A stretch of 64,000 bases of DNA from Macrotrachela quadricornifera (taxonomy: Eukaryota; Rotifera; Eurotatoria; Philodinida; Philodinidae): positions 1 to 64,000 of the forward strand of contig JAJEKB010000248.1 in assembly GCA_022393335.1 (NCBI GenBank), written 5' to 3'. Both the position numbers and the translations under genes were made by a program. Positions within the stretch are counted from its first letter, which is position 1, and the number at the start of each line of letters is the position of its first letter. Shown here one piece after another: positions 47,651 to 59,605 of the stretch. Below the pieces are notes generated by a model. The model was not told where the DNA came from. It did not search any database and worked only from the letters and a program-made list of their open reading frames with translations.

Positions 47651-47872
47651 AAAAATCTTGATTCTCATCCTTTTCATGGATTATATGTAATTATAAAACA
47701 TGAATATCCGTTAAATGAATACATTCAAATTTTATTAGTTCGTAAATCGATTAGATTTGGTTATCAACTGATGGATTTTATTATAGATACAATAAAAACG
47801 CATGATAAAAAAATGAATGAAAGACGTTTTACAATGATTTTAGAAGATAAAATTAAATATGAAGTCATGTAA
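47651..47872 (+). pseudogene. Orphan coding-like fragment (72 residues)
   Basis: Open from 47651 to a TAA at 47870-47872 without an upstream ATG or an acceptor at its left edge. The text looks coding: LDSHPFHGLYVIIKHEYPLN, ILLVRKSIRFGYQLMDFIID, KKMNERRFTMILEDKIKY. It may be the surviving 3' part of a decayed gene. Family not recognised. Confidence 0.35.
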
Positions 47873-49187
47873 TTAATATTTGATTGTAATTTTCATTTTT
47901 GATAGACAAATCGATAATATTAAAGAAAATAACAAGATCGGATGATTAAAATAATTTAATACTTAATGTAAAATCATTTTTTATAGTATTATAATAACCA
48001 AAAGAGAATTTAATATTAATTGGATGACAATTTGAATCAATATACAAATATAATCTTTATTATATTTACAATTTTATTAAAAACTTTTTTTTGATTCAAA
48101 ATATTTAGTGAATTAATTTTTGATAGAACTTTGAAATTTGCTTGAATGAAAAACAGTATATCTTAGTTTATAAATAATCCCATGTTATGTTTATGAATAA
48201 ACCCTTCCTTATATTAGAAGCCCCCGGTTTCAAATAGAACAATTAGTTAAACACTAAATACAGATTTTGTATCAGGACATCAAGAAAAGCACGAAGCAAA
48301 ATATAAAGCATATTTTGGAAAGAATATGTTTTTTGACAGAAACGACATTCTTTAAGTTTTTCGTAGTTTTCGATTTGAAAATGGTGTTTGTGTGAAGTAA
48401 ATATTTTTGTTCGTGATCGACAGCCCATGCTCTATCACATGATGTAAAAAAAATAGGAAAACATTTATTAAATAATCATACTGCTGTAAAAATATTGTTA
48501 GTGATATTACAGATAAGTTTCATTGTATATGTTACAGTAATATTAATTGTTATTAGAAAGTTAGTTACTATTATCAGATGAAATCCTAGATGAGTAAGCG
48601 ATACTATGTAGAGCTTTTCATCAATGTCGAAATTCAAACAGATCTAAAAATGGTATAACGTCAGTTTTTGCAGTCATTTGTATATTTTTCATAGCAGAAA
48701 TTAACTGACTTTAGATCAGTGTATAATTTATAAAGAGAAAAGGATTAATTACAAATGAAAATGATGAAAGTGGATCTTTTCCTACAATCAGAAAATTTAC
48801 ATCAAAGAGGTCGTAATAATGTCTACAATTTATATATGCGACAGGAACAAAATAGTGCGACAGAAATGAGTGATTTATTAATTTAAAATACGACTGATTC
48901 TTTATTACTAGTCATTGAATTGTTTAGCATTGCCATCTGTCGAGATTTTGTTGATATAGCCAATGAATAATATTCTATAGATTTCATACTTTTCTTCGTC
49001 TTTTTTTAGATAACATAATCTATCTATGCTACATATTTTATCTTTTGACGTCAGAATATTTTAGCTACTTATTCTATTGTGTACCTTGTCATATGTCATT
49101 TTCTAGTTATTTTTTTTCTTTTCGCTTCAATTCCCATTGACACTTGACTTATTGTTATTTCTACTTAGCTTACCTGTCACATGATTC
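47873..49187. other. Intergenic upstream of the ASCH gene
   Basis: No supported gene. The last 150 bases before the ASCH start are T-rich and include TTCTACTTAG (49159-49168), a possible acceptor about 20 bases before the ATG. Confidence 0.35.
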
Positions 49188-49647
49188 ATGCTCGTAAAAC
49201 AGTTATCTGAACCATGGTTTTCACTTATTTATTGTGGAAAAAAAACTATTGAGATTCGTCTTAATAAAGGACATTTTCACGAATTAAAATCTTCTGATAT
49301 AAGTAAATAAATATCTTTAATTAAAAAAATATATAATCTTTTTAAATAAAATTTTCTTCTTTTATTTTTAATAATTAGTTGAATTTTTTAATGATCAATT
49401 AGGTTTTAATATTCGACGAAAATATTGTGTACGAGTTATATCTGTTGAACAATTTAATACATTTGAATCATTATTAGAAAAATATCTTTCACATGCATTA
49501 CCAACAATAAAATCTGTTGAATTTGGTTGTCAAATATTAAAACAACTATATTCAAAAGATAACGAATTTGAAAAATATCAAAAATTAGCTATAAAAATTG
49601 AACGTATTAGTGCTGTAACAAACGAATTAATAACATTATGTCAATAG
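49188..49647 (+). CDS. ASCH-domain protein (PUA-like fold)
   Basis: Two exons (49188-49302, 49379-49647), 127 residues. The ASCH pattern is visible: an N-terminal LSEPWFSLIYCGKKTIEIRL (strand, G.K..E.R loop with basic residues), LNKGHFHELKSSDIIEFFND, and a strand VRVISVEQFNTFESLLEKY. ASCH domains are PUA-related and generally bind RNA or modified nucleosides; some bacterial members hydrolyse N4-acetylcytidine. The intron falls between DI and EFF. The last ten bases overlap the start of the C45 gene in another frame (ATGTCAATAG contains both the next ATG and this TAG). Small stand-alone ASCH proteins are common in bacteria; animal cases include ASCC1/TRIP4-type fusions, so acquired origin is possible. 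Confidence 0.75.
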
Positions 49648-50744
49648 ATTCTAATGAAATCTTTCCATTTATTCAATTTAATGGTCAAACATCACGTGAA
49701 CGAGGTTATGAACATGGAACAATCTTATCTGAACGTATAGATAAATCAATAAAAATATATCGTGAACAATTTTCTAAACAAAAAAAATTTAATGAAAAAT
49801 ATATTTTAAATTTATGTGAACAATATCGTCGAGGAATATCATTATTTTCTAATGATTATCTTGAAGAACTTGATTCAATAGCAATATCATCGAAACAAGA
49901 TCCATTATGGATTATTGCATTAAATTGTCGTTTAGAAATTTTAAATCATTTAGCATTTGGTACAATAAATGAATGTACAGTCTTATATGATAAACAAACA
50001 TGTCAATTAGCTGAAAATTGGGATTGGATACAAGATTTTGAATATTTAGCATTTATTAATTATATAAAATCAAATGAAATTTTACAAATGAATGAACCTG
50101 GAGTATTAGGAAAAGTTGGATTTAATTCATATGGAATTGGAGTTACAATTAATTTTGTTGATCCATCTCATCTATCAAAAAATCCTTCGAATATACCATT
50201 ACATATTTCATTACGTACTGTACTTGATCAAGCAAAAACTTTTGAAGAAGCATTAAATATATTTGAACAAAATGGTCCTGGTTTTGGTGGACATGTACTT
50301 GTTGGTAAAATTCAAAAAAAGAAATCTTTTTTTCTTTATTAATTTATTTTCTTTTATTTAGGTGATGATAAAGGTCAATGTTGTTGTGTAGAATTTCCCG
50401 GTGATGAAGTTCATTTTATTCGAAATCATCCATATCATACAAATCATTTTTTATCTACTGATAATAATGATCATATTAAAGATAGACCACGTTATGAAAA
50501 TTCATTAGATCGTTATAAACGAGTTAAACAACTTTGGCAAACTAAATCAACAATACAATCAATTTTATTTGATTATGATGATAATCAAACATATCCAATA
50601 TGTAGATTATATCAACCAACGTATATTGGTCCTGTTGGAACAGTTTGTTCAATCATTATGAATTTAAAAGAGAGAACAATGAATATAACAAAAGGAAATC
50701 CAAGAAAAAACTCAACATTTTATGAATATAAACTTAATATATAA
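49638..50744 (+). CDS. Peptidase C45 / acyl-CoA:6-APA acyltransferase-like protein
   Basis: Ntn-hydrolase superfamily member related to fungal isopenicillin-N acyltransferase and insect Tan. Two exons (49638-50304, 50362-50744), 349 residues. Features: the N-terminal FNGQTSRERGYEHGTILSER block, an all-helical region, then NECTVLYD with Cys113 as the likely nucleophile exposed by self-cleavage before it. LAENWDW (family NWDW/QNYDW motif), GKVGFNSYGIGVTINFVDP and GFGGHVLVGDDKGQCCCVEF follow, with NHFLS and RYENSLDRYKRV near the end. Substrate cannot be told: family members hydrolyse or transfer acyl groups on amino acids and amines. It starts inside the last codons of the ASCH gene. One phase-1 intron with animal-like splice sites argues against contamination. 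Confidence 0.87.
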
Positions 50745-52023
50745 ATCAATCTAAAATGAATGATAAAATCAGACAATCTTTTTTAAAAAAAGTATTTCTA
50801 TGCATTGAATTTAAATAAAACCTTAACAATTAAGAAAATAATTTAATTAAATACGAATTGATTTTTAATTGAAGAAATAATATTCCCATATTACTTTTAA
50901 TTACAATTTTATTTGTATTTTTTGCCTCTAAATTATTTTTTTGTTTGATATGATTCTATAGCTATGAATGATTTGATCATATTGACTATATGATAGAATT
51001 GAATACGATGTTTTTCATTATTCTTCGATATGAATATTGGAAATATTTCTGTTCACAAAGAAATTAATTGTGTCGGCAAAAGCAGTACTATCAAAAACTC
51101 TTAATTCTATTGCCTTTATAGGAACAGGCATATCTCAAATAATAGCTTGATCCGAAAATAAGACGTTAGTTTTCTTCTACATTACTGTATGATACAAAAT
51201 TTTAAATTCAAATGAATCGATAATTATAAAATATTTTAAAAGATTGTTTTTTTTTGCTTGGAAAAAAAAACATATGAAACAAAATACATAATAGTAAGCA
51301 ATCTGTTCTTCTTTGATATCTTTTCATGCTCGAACCTTCTCCGAAAAGAAGAGAAAACAATTTTTGAGTTTCATACTATCTACCATGTTTATCATGAGAT
51401 CTTGTAACAAAGTTAATACATACTGTTTGCATGAAAATGTAAATTTCCGATGTGCAATAAGATGTCACATTACTATAGGCATTTTAAATTGTGATGGCTT
51501 CTTAGTTATTAGTTCTGAAAGAACGAATTTGATATAAATTCGATTTGTTTACTAAATTTGTATTGAAAAAAACCTTCTAGTTGAAATGATACAGCTATAT
51601 TGTACAATAATCGAGAAGATATTCTGAAAAGAATATCTTTCTACAGTAAATATGATTAGATTTGTTATAATTGATTTATGTTATAAATCTATCATTGTGT
51701 TATCACTAATATTCATAATGGTTGCATCGTTTTCATATTCTGCATTGTTTAAAGAGGTATAGATTTAGAAATAGTAGTTTGATGTACACTTAGAACTCAC
51801 GAGAAAAAATATAATAATAGATAAACAATTTCTTTCTTATGTGTTATTTCCATCAATATTACTATCCTTACGCAGCATAATTATGGTATGAAAAAAAATC
51901 TTTTTCCATTTATTAATATTTTTTTTTATAAATAATTGATTCTAATTATAAGCTTGTATAATATCACTACATATAGTTCATTATTAAATAAATTGAATGC
52001 AATGAGTATGTGAAAACATTATT
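50745..52023. other. Intergenic between convergent genes
   Basis: About 1.3 kb 3' to both the C45 and Tm-1-like genes. No supported gene. Confidence 0.4.
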
Positions 52024-54239
52024 TCAGTTCTTCTTTGTAAGTTGTAATTGTTTAAATCGTTTTGTATTTTCAACGAGTGCAATTTCTGTTGGTAATCGTT
52101 CCATACTTGATGCTCCAAAAAATCCTTTAATACCATGTGTTCTTGCAAGAATGTATTGCACATCATCTGGTTCGGCTAATGGACCACCATGACAAAGAAC
52201 AATTACTTGAGGATTAATTTTAATTGAAACATCGTGAATAGATTGAATACGTTGAACACATTCATCTAATGTTAATGAAGATTTAGCCCCAATTGCACCC
52301 TTTGTAGTAACACCCATATGTGCAACAATAATATCTGCTCCAGCTTCTGTCATTTGTTGAGCTTCCACTTCATTGAATACATATGGTGCAGTAACTAAAC
52401 CAATTAAATGAGCTTGTCGAATCATTTCAACTTCTTGTTCATAAGCCATACCAGTTTCTTCAAGACTTTGTCGAAAACGACCATCAATAATGCCAACAGT
52501 AGGAAAATTTTGTACTCCAATAAAGCCAGCTTCTTTAATTTGTTTTAATAGTTGAGGCATCAATCGAAATGGATCAGTACCACAAACACCAGCAAGAACA
52601 GGTGTATGTTTGACAACAGGTAATACTTCACCAGCCATTTCAAGAACAATAGCATTGGCATCACTATATGAAAGTAGACCAGCTAATGAACCTCTACCAG
52701 CCATACGGTATCGTCCTGAATTATAAATAATGAGTAAATCGGCACCACCTTCTTCAATACATTTAGCTGATAGACCAATTCCTGCACCTGAACCAATGAT
52801 AATTCGTCCTTCTTCTATAACAGACTTCAAACGATCTAAGCATTCGCGACGATTTCGTGGTTTTGTCATTTTTTTATGAGCTAATTCAACATGTGGCTTA
52901 TGAACAGGTTTATATTGCATTTGAGCATGTAATGCTTCTACCATAGCATGTGCAAACGATGGATCATTGATTGATTCATTTCGTTCGATAATTTCAACCT
53001 TTGCTTTATCCGCATGTTTACGTAATGCTTCAATAAGACACGTATCCGCTTGTTTATCACAAAATGGACCACCATCAACTAAATAATAATTAGCAAAAAG
53101 AAGAAGAAATTTCACAATGAAAATCAAAGTCAAATACCTGATATTAAAGAATATCCACCACGAGGAATAAATACAGGTATTGGATTTGATCGACGATTTT
53201 TATTGAGTTTTTTGGCAATTATCTCACCTAATTGACTACATTCATCACTTGTTGTTCTCATCAATGTTATTTGAGCGTTATGTTCATGTAACAAACGATT
53301 TTTAGTAAATTTTTCAGGTACTGTATCGCGAGATCCAAAATTAACCATATCAAGTGCTCCAAGTGAAATGACTTGAGGTAAACCTTTTTGTCCAGCAATT
53401 TCTAGTCGTTTGGGACCTGCTGAAAGTATACCACCTACAAGTTCATCAGCTAACTCTGTTGTTGTAATATCAAGAACACCATTAATTGAATCAGATTCAA
53501 TTAAACGCTCCATAGCTTGACCACCTATACCTGTAGCATGGAAAATTACAGTATCATAACCAAGTTTTTCTAAGTGTTTCTTTGCTTCCATTACACATGG
53601 TGTTGTAACACCGAACATGGTAATTGCAACTAATGGTGGAGTAGTACCTGTTATTTCTTTTGATTGAATCATAGATGAATAATAACGTGAAGCCATTGCA
53701 GCGATAGCAACAGCTGCATTAGATAAAATAGGTTCATTAATACGGTTAATTCCACCACCAATATCAGTAACTGAATGCATTAAAGTAACATCACTTAAAC
53801 CAATAGCTGTATGAGCATTACTCGAACCAGCTATGGTTGATACAATTAATTTTGGTAAACCAATCGGTAATACTTTTGATTGTTGTATGGCATCAGATAT
53901 GATTGCTGTACCACATGAACCACCCAATGCAAGAATACCATGTAAACGATTTGATTCATAAAGTTCATTTAATTTTACTGTAAGACCTTTTGTCATTAAA
54001 TTAAATGCTTCAGTTTTTTCCATTTTACGTTCTTCTATGACTTTGTAATCACCTCCAGCAGCTTCGATAATTGATTTTGATGAAATATCAGCAACTGATG
54101 TTGTTTTACTATTCGATTGAAGACCAACATCAATAAGAAGTACTGAACTGGTACCAATATCATCAATTTGTTTTCGAATAAAATCATATTCAACACCTTT
54201 TGTATCAAACGTACCGATAAGAGCAACTGTTGCTGTCAT
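52024..54239 (-). CDS. Tm-1-like protein (UPF0261 + TIM-barrel domains)
   Basis: Two exons (53138-54239, 52024-53078) give 718 residues in two domains. Residues 1-about 400 are the UPF0261/Tm-1 N-terminal nucleotide-binding region: [59 protein letters not shown], then [13 protein letters not shown] and a C-terminal [11 protein letters not shown]. Residues about 445-718 are the TIM-barrel domain: [70 protein letters not shown] and the C-terminal [12 protein letters not shown]. The same two-domain architecture occurs in bacteria, fungi and plants. The tomato member Tm-1 blocks replication of tomato mosaic virus, while the ancestral enzymatic role is unclear. It is unusual in animals. The 59 bp intron lies exactly between the domains. 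Confidence 0.88.
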
Positions 54240-54730
54240 TGTTATTTTGTATTCACTTTATCGAATGATATCGTGTTGTCTTTTGTCACACTTTACTCAA
54301 GTATTACATATACAAATGAAATGTTTTTGTTAAAGGTGTACATGTTAATGTACGCCATCTGTCGCTCCGTAACAGTGAAACTATGCGCTTTCATATACAT
54401 AAAGTACAAAAATATGAATCAAAACTTTGTTAAATCTTAACTTTTTAATTCGATTCTTATCTTCATATTAATGCATATCATCTTTAACAATGTAAATTAG
54501 TAAGCTTAATTTCGTAAAGCAGATGAACTCATTGAATATTTCCCAACAATACAATAATTGATACGTACATAGGCTTTCTTCAAACAAAACTATCGACTGA
54601 AATTGACATAGCAATTAAAAGAAGACATTTTGAAATGTATCAATATGTTTAAATCAATCTTCAAGAATTTTCTCACAATAGAACGATGTTTAGGTTACAT
54701 TTACCTAGAACATTAAAAATTTATATAACG
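54240..54730. other. Upstream region of the Tm-1-like gene
   Basis: About 490 bases between the start codon and the foldback element. No coding frame or acceptor near the ATG; presumably holds the promoter. Confidence 0.4.
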
Positions 54731-54740
54731 GGTGGGCCAA

Positions 54741-54865
54741 AATAAATTAGACTGTTAGTATTTTGAAGATTTCTCCCTCTTTTCTCACTCAATCGAAACT
54801 TTCTTTTTTACCGAAGGATAGCACTTGAAATTCTCTACAAAATCATATATATAACTAGACCCTAA
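54741..54865 (+). repeat. Left outer inverted arm
   Basis: Near-identical to the reverse complement of the matching right arm; only a few substitutions over about 125 bases, so the insertion is fairly young. Confidence 0.75.
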
Positions 54866-55317
54866 AAATATTTCAGATGTAATTCAAGAAAAGTTGAAAA
54901 ATATAACTGGTTAGACATAATGAATGGGCGTGATTGCGTCTAATGTTTTTATTACTTCGTCCTATTTAAGAACAAAGTATATTGAAAGATGCAGTGTGAA
55001 AAGCTCTACAATTTACGAAGAACAAATTCATTTTGTATCAAAACCATATATGATTCTTGCACGGTTGAAATTTTATCACTAAAAACTTTGTCCATCTTGA
55101 AAACAAAGCACTACAGTTATAAAATAAGTGATCGTATATAAATTGTAGTGATTTTCACGCTGCATATTTACGTATATTTTGTTTTTAAACAGGACGAAGT
55201 AACTGATGAGAACAATGGGATGGAAGGTACAGTTAGTTATTATGTCCAACCCATTATATTTTACAACTTTGTGTGCATCTATATTTTTCAACTTTTTTTC
55301 AAATATATCTAAAATAG

Positions 55318-55442
55318 TTTTAAGATCTAGTTATATATATGGTTTTGTAGAGAATTTCAAGTGCTATCTTTCGATAAAAAAGAAAGTTTCGATTGAGTGA
55401 AAAATGAAGGAGAAATATTGAAAATACTAACAGTCTAATTTA
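55318..55442 (-). repeat. Right outer inverted arm
   Basis: Reverse-complement partner of the left outer arm. Confidence 0.75.
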
Positions 55443-55696
55443 TCCTACTTCACCATAATTAAAGGAAACTGTCCTATTTTTAAATTTTAGAAACAAATAA
55501 ATATCTTAATCAAACGTTTTTCCTGGTGCTAATTAGTAGTATACGTTGGAATAATTTTAATAAATTGTTATCTTTTTCTTTATTCGCTGCTTAAAAGGGC
55601 AAAAAAAGCCTAAAAGCAAGAACAAACAATCAAAAATAATGATGGTACTAAATAAATCTTCTTTTTTGTATGACCATTCGATTTTGTTTTTCTATC

Positions 55697-56718
55697 TTAT
55701 GGATAAACAAGGGCACTTGGTGCTCCTGGTTGTAATTGTCCTTGTTGTTGAGGTGGTAATTGTTGTTGTGGTGGTTGTTGTAATTGTTGTGGATGAGACA
55801 TTTGTTGTTGTAACTAAAAAAAATTCAGTTTTTAAAAATTTTCATTTAAGAAAAAATTATTTTTATTACTGCTGGTTCTATTTTTCTTTCTTTTGGTTCA
55901 GAATATGGTTGTGTAATCATTGTTTCTTCTTTTGGTTGAACAATTTGAATATGATCTGGTAATGGTTTTTTAACACCTTTGCCTTCTTTTGGATCATGTG
56001 GTAACATAATTTTAACCTTAATACCAAGTACACCTTGACGTAATAAAACATGTCGTACAGCAAATTGTACATAATCATTAACGGGATCACCCGAGTGAAT
56101 CATTAAACCATCAATAAATTTCATAGCTTTAGCACGTTGACCACGTAATTTACCGGATACGACGATTTCGCAACCTTGAGCACCGGATTCCATAATAAAA
56201 CGTAAAACACCATAACATGCTCTATGAAAAAAAACATATTCATATGTTTTTTGTTTTTTAATAAATGAAAATTTTCTTTATAAAATTTACCGTCGTACTG
56301 GAAGACCACCCATAAGTTTGTAACGTAATGATTCAGCTTGAGCTATTGCACATAAACCACGTGTAACAACCTTTTGGGCGAATAATTCAATTGAATTTTC
56401 TGGATAACCAAAACGTTTTTGAATAACTGATGTTAATTCTCGAATACGACGACCTTTTTCACCAAGTACTTGTTGAGTTTTAGTTGCCATAATAATAATT
56501 TCTGTTCGTTGTGGTGTTACACGAATTTCAAGACCTGAATAACCATCTTCGGCTAATTCACGTGTGAAAAATTCATTAAGTTCAGCGTGAAAAACACCTT
56601 CACGAATAAACTATAATCAATTAATGAAAAAAAAAAGAAATCTGTCATAATCAAATGAAGTCATTTTTAAAAAATAATTTACTTTGCGTTTTTTTGAGAT
56701 ATTAGCTGTGGTAGCCAT
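55697..56718 (-). CDS. RPS3: Ribosomal protein uS3 (RPS3) with Gln/Pro-rich tail
   Basis: Small-subunit ribosomal protein at the mRNA entry channel. Four exons (56683-56718, 56291-56610, 55870-56221, 55697-55813), 274 residues. It starts [22 protein letters not shown]-domain text [40 protein letters not shown] and [20 protein letters not shown], and the C-terminal core [19 protein letters not shown], are diagnostic. After the usual [14 protein letters not shown] segment, a separate last exon adds a 38-residue Gln/Pro-rich tail ([18 protein letters not shown]) ending SALVYP, making it longer than the roughly 243-residue vertebrate protein. An acceptor 24 bases before the ATG (AG near 56743) may be a trans-splice site or 5' UTR intron. 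Confidence 0.97.
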
Positions 56719-56744
56719 GTTTTTGTGGTCTTCGAGAATGATCT

Positions 56745-58020
56745 AAAATAATACAAATATATAAAGAAAAATAATTTTGAATATTGAAAATATAAGAAAG
56801 AAAAGTAGCGATACAATAAATACATAAACAAAAAAAAAGGAAAATAACTTAAATGTAATGGTAGAAATAAAAGTAAGATAGCAGTAAAATTTGATAGAGT
56901 CTATTGGTGAATATTGAGAACTAATGAAGGAAATATGAATTTGTTCATCCACTTTGTTTTATGACAAATTCTTATCGTTTTTATGTATTTTTTTTATTAT
57001 AAAATTTTTAAGAAAAGAAAATGGACTTGAAATTTTTATGGAGGATAATTAACAAATATAATTCAAATTATTTATCGCATTCCAATGACATCTATTATGG
57101 CCTTAAAAGTTTTATCTATTGATTCATACTCATGGTGACTAAACAGTAACAACAATGATGATTAATTTGAGTTGTCGAATTAGTATATTTTATTGAAAAT
57201 TTTAATTAATAAATAAATATATATAATATTTAAGCCTTGATAAACTCATATAGAGTAGTAAATGATTCTATTTCCATTATTTTTGTTTGAAAATTCTAAA
57301 ACTAATCATCGTTTATGCTGTTATGATTCTATTCAAATTTGAGTTTTTAACAGTACGCGGTTGAACAATCATTATGTTAATAGAGAAATCTATTATAGAT
57401 TAAAAAATATTTGTCTTTAATTTCATTGAACTTATCGAATCAATTTTAATAAAATTGATAAGTTTTCTTTGTATTATTTTTGATTGAAGTAACACATATT
57501 GCTTTTGTTGACAACTAAGATTCAAACAGATCGTAGTCAAATCAATATTTCAACTAGTCAATTGACAAGCATTTACGACATCATCAATACGACTTAATGT
57601 CAAATTCATTCATATCATCAAATGTATATCTTACAAGACGTGTGAACACTGATGCAGACTTTATTTAAATTCTCAACTATGAAAATTTTTGTAAAAACTC
57701 AAACTAAACCCTAAACTATAATAATTAGTGAATATATTATATTAGTTCTTCTTTCAACAAAGTGTTATATTACTGAAAATGATTAGTTTAATAAATAAAC
57801 TTTTCGATAAATCTACTCGTGAATTAGATTAACACATATCTGATTGATCAGAATTGTATTGATGCATTGTTTTTGATGTTGTAGACGACATCTGTTTTTC
57901 TTGTACATTTGTACATGTTTTTGAAAAGAGGCTATCACCGATAGTAACACCTTTCTGTAAATAAGTTGATCATTTGTTCTTTAACTTCAATTGACTATGT
58001 AAATATTCAAAATAAAAAAC
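56745..58020. other. Divergent intergenic region (uS3 / CCDC113)
   Basis: About 1.3 kb of AT-rich sequence between divergent genes. No coding frame or RNA gene seen. It must hold both promoters. Confidence 0.4.
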
Positions 58021-59433
58021 ATGACAGAACCAAGGTCAAGTATGAGTGAAACATCCTCAGTTGGTCGTCCCCGTGCTAGTATATTCGATGATACTGATGA
58101 TCTTGAACTTCAACAACGTTTAGAAAAAGTCGAGTAAATATATCTAATTGTACTAATTTTATTTAGTTCGATGGATTAATTATATTATTATACTATTATA
58201 TAAATTAATAACAGATATAATTGAAGTTTTTCTTTAGACGTGAAATAAAAGAATTAACACTTGAAAATTCTATATTTGAAGCAAATTTAGAACGAAAAAA
58301 TTCTGAACCAATAGTTCAACATGCTTTATCATCAGCAACAATTAGTTTATCTCAAACAACAACACCAAGTGGTACATATGCTGATTTAACAAATACCAGT
58401 GCAACAAGTCGAGGTGATCGTTTCGCACGTAAACGATCAAAATCACGAGGTACTCAAGGTGATTTTCGTATACAATTAACATTTGAACAAAAATTTGATA
58501 TTGTCATATCCGAATATGAACAAACGGAAAATGAAAAAATTCGTTGTATAAAAGCTAATGAAAATAAAACTGATCAATTTGAGGTTTGTTATCATTTTAT
58601 ATTCATTCTAGGAATAAATTGAAAATTTCTTTTTTTTGTTTATCAGTCTGATCTTGAATGGATTGATATTGAAATGTCGGATGTTGATTTAGCTATAACA
58701 AATTTTCTTAAAATAAAAGATTCTTCGATTGATAAACGTACACATAAATTAATTGGTGAAAAAATGATTCGTTACTTTATTGAACGTATTAAAGCACGTG
58801 AATCATTAATAAATAAATTTCGTGATCGTTCATCAGGTTTAAAAAAACAAATTGCATATTTAGAAATTCAATTAAAACACAAAGAAGAAATGGGAGATAC
58901 ATTACATCAAGTAGATTTTGATCAATTAAAAATTGAAAATCAACAATATTTAGAAAGAATTGATGAAAAAAATATTGAACTTGTTGTATTTAAACAACAA
59001 ATTGCAAAAATAACAAAATTACATAATCATTATAAAATTGATTTACAGATGAAAACAAAAGATTTAATGGATATTCAAGAACGAATTGATAAACAACAAA
59101 CTTTATATGAATATGCTCAGCAAGAATTGACTGTAGTTAATTCTGAACATTCTCATGCTGCTAAAAAACGTAATCATTTAATTCAACAAATAACAAATTA
59201 TCAAGTGCCAGAAATATTAGATTATGTTAGAAAAAAAGCATTATTAATTAATCTTCAACGTGATTGTGAAGTTTGGAAAAGAAAAGTTGAACTTATTTCT
59301 GTAAGTATTTAATGAAAATTATATTCTTTAAATTTGTCTTTTTTATTTTTATAAGATGGCTTTACAACAATCAAAACAACAATGGCAAGCATTACAACGA
59401 ACTACTCAATATCGTAATATGGATAGGAATTGA
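58021..59433 (+). CDS. CCDC113: CCDC113 homologue (ciliary coiled-coil protein)
   Basis: A ciliary/axonemal coiled-coil protein (also called CFAP263) that works with CCDC96 near radial spokes. Four exons (58021-58133, 58238-58583, 58647-59300, 59356-59433), 396 residues. After an acidic and Ser/Thr-rich N-terminus with a basic RFARKRSKSRG patch, the core is continuous coiled coil: SDLEWIDIEMSDVDLAITNF, ARESLINKFRDRSSGLKKQI, then the diagnostic HKEEMGDTLHQVDFDQLKIE and NQQYLERIDEKN. YQVPEILDYVRKK and CEVWKRKVEL near the end also match the family. Phases close. It implies motile cilia in this animal, in keeping with the SPATA1-like and NEK4-like genes. A tRNA-Gly lies about 100 bases past its stop on the other strand. 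Confidence 0.92.
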
Positions 59434-59533
59434 AATAATGAACTTTAAATACCATAAATTTTATATTTTGATTTTTTTGTATTGAGATAGAAATAAATAA
59501 AAAAATAAAAAAACATATAAAAAAAGAGAAGAG

Positions 59534-59605
59534 TGCGTTGGCCGGGAGTCGAACCCGGGTCGGCTGCTTGGAAGGCAACCATGCTAACCGTTACACCACC
59601 AACGC
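59534..59605 (-). tRNA. tRNA-Gly (anticodon UCC), second copy
   Basis: Reverse complement gives a 72-base tRNA identical in every position to the copy at 14525-14596, with intact A and B boxes and UCC anticodon. Downstream on the minus strand a run of seven T (about 59519-59525) can end Pol III transcription. It points toward the CCDC113 3' end. Confidence 0.97.

Larger units (their letters stand above)
54731..55452. mobile_element. Foldback/MITE-like element with long inverted arms
   Basis: A 720-base imperfect palindrome. The left arm (54731 to about 55010) and right arm (about 55150 to 55452) are reverse complements over roughly 300 bases. The outer 150 bases are the best conserved, including AAATTAGACTGTTAGTATTT, ACTCAATCGAAACTTTCTTT and GCACTTGAAATTCTCTACAA. 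Inner matches include ACTTCGTCCT and ATGCAG.GTGAAAA. Any transposase is absent; the single minus-strand open stretch inside (55079-55291) has no motif. It fits a non-autonomous DNA transposon or foldback element. It sits between the Tm-1-like promoter and the uS3 3' end. Confidence 0.75.

Noticed and set aside
54035..54226. Small minus-strand frame inside the Tm-1-like gene
   Set aside because: Out-of-frame shadow of conserved UPF0261 coding sequence.
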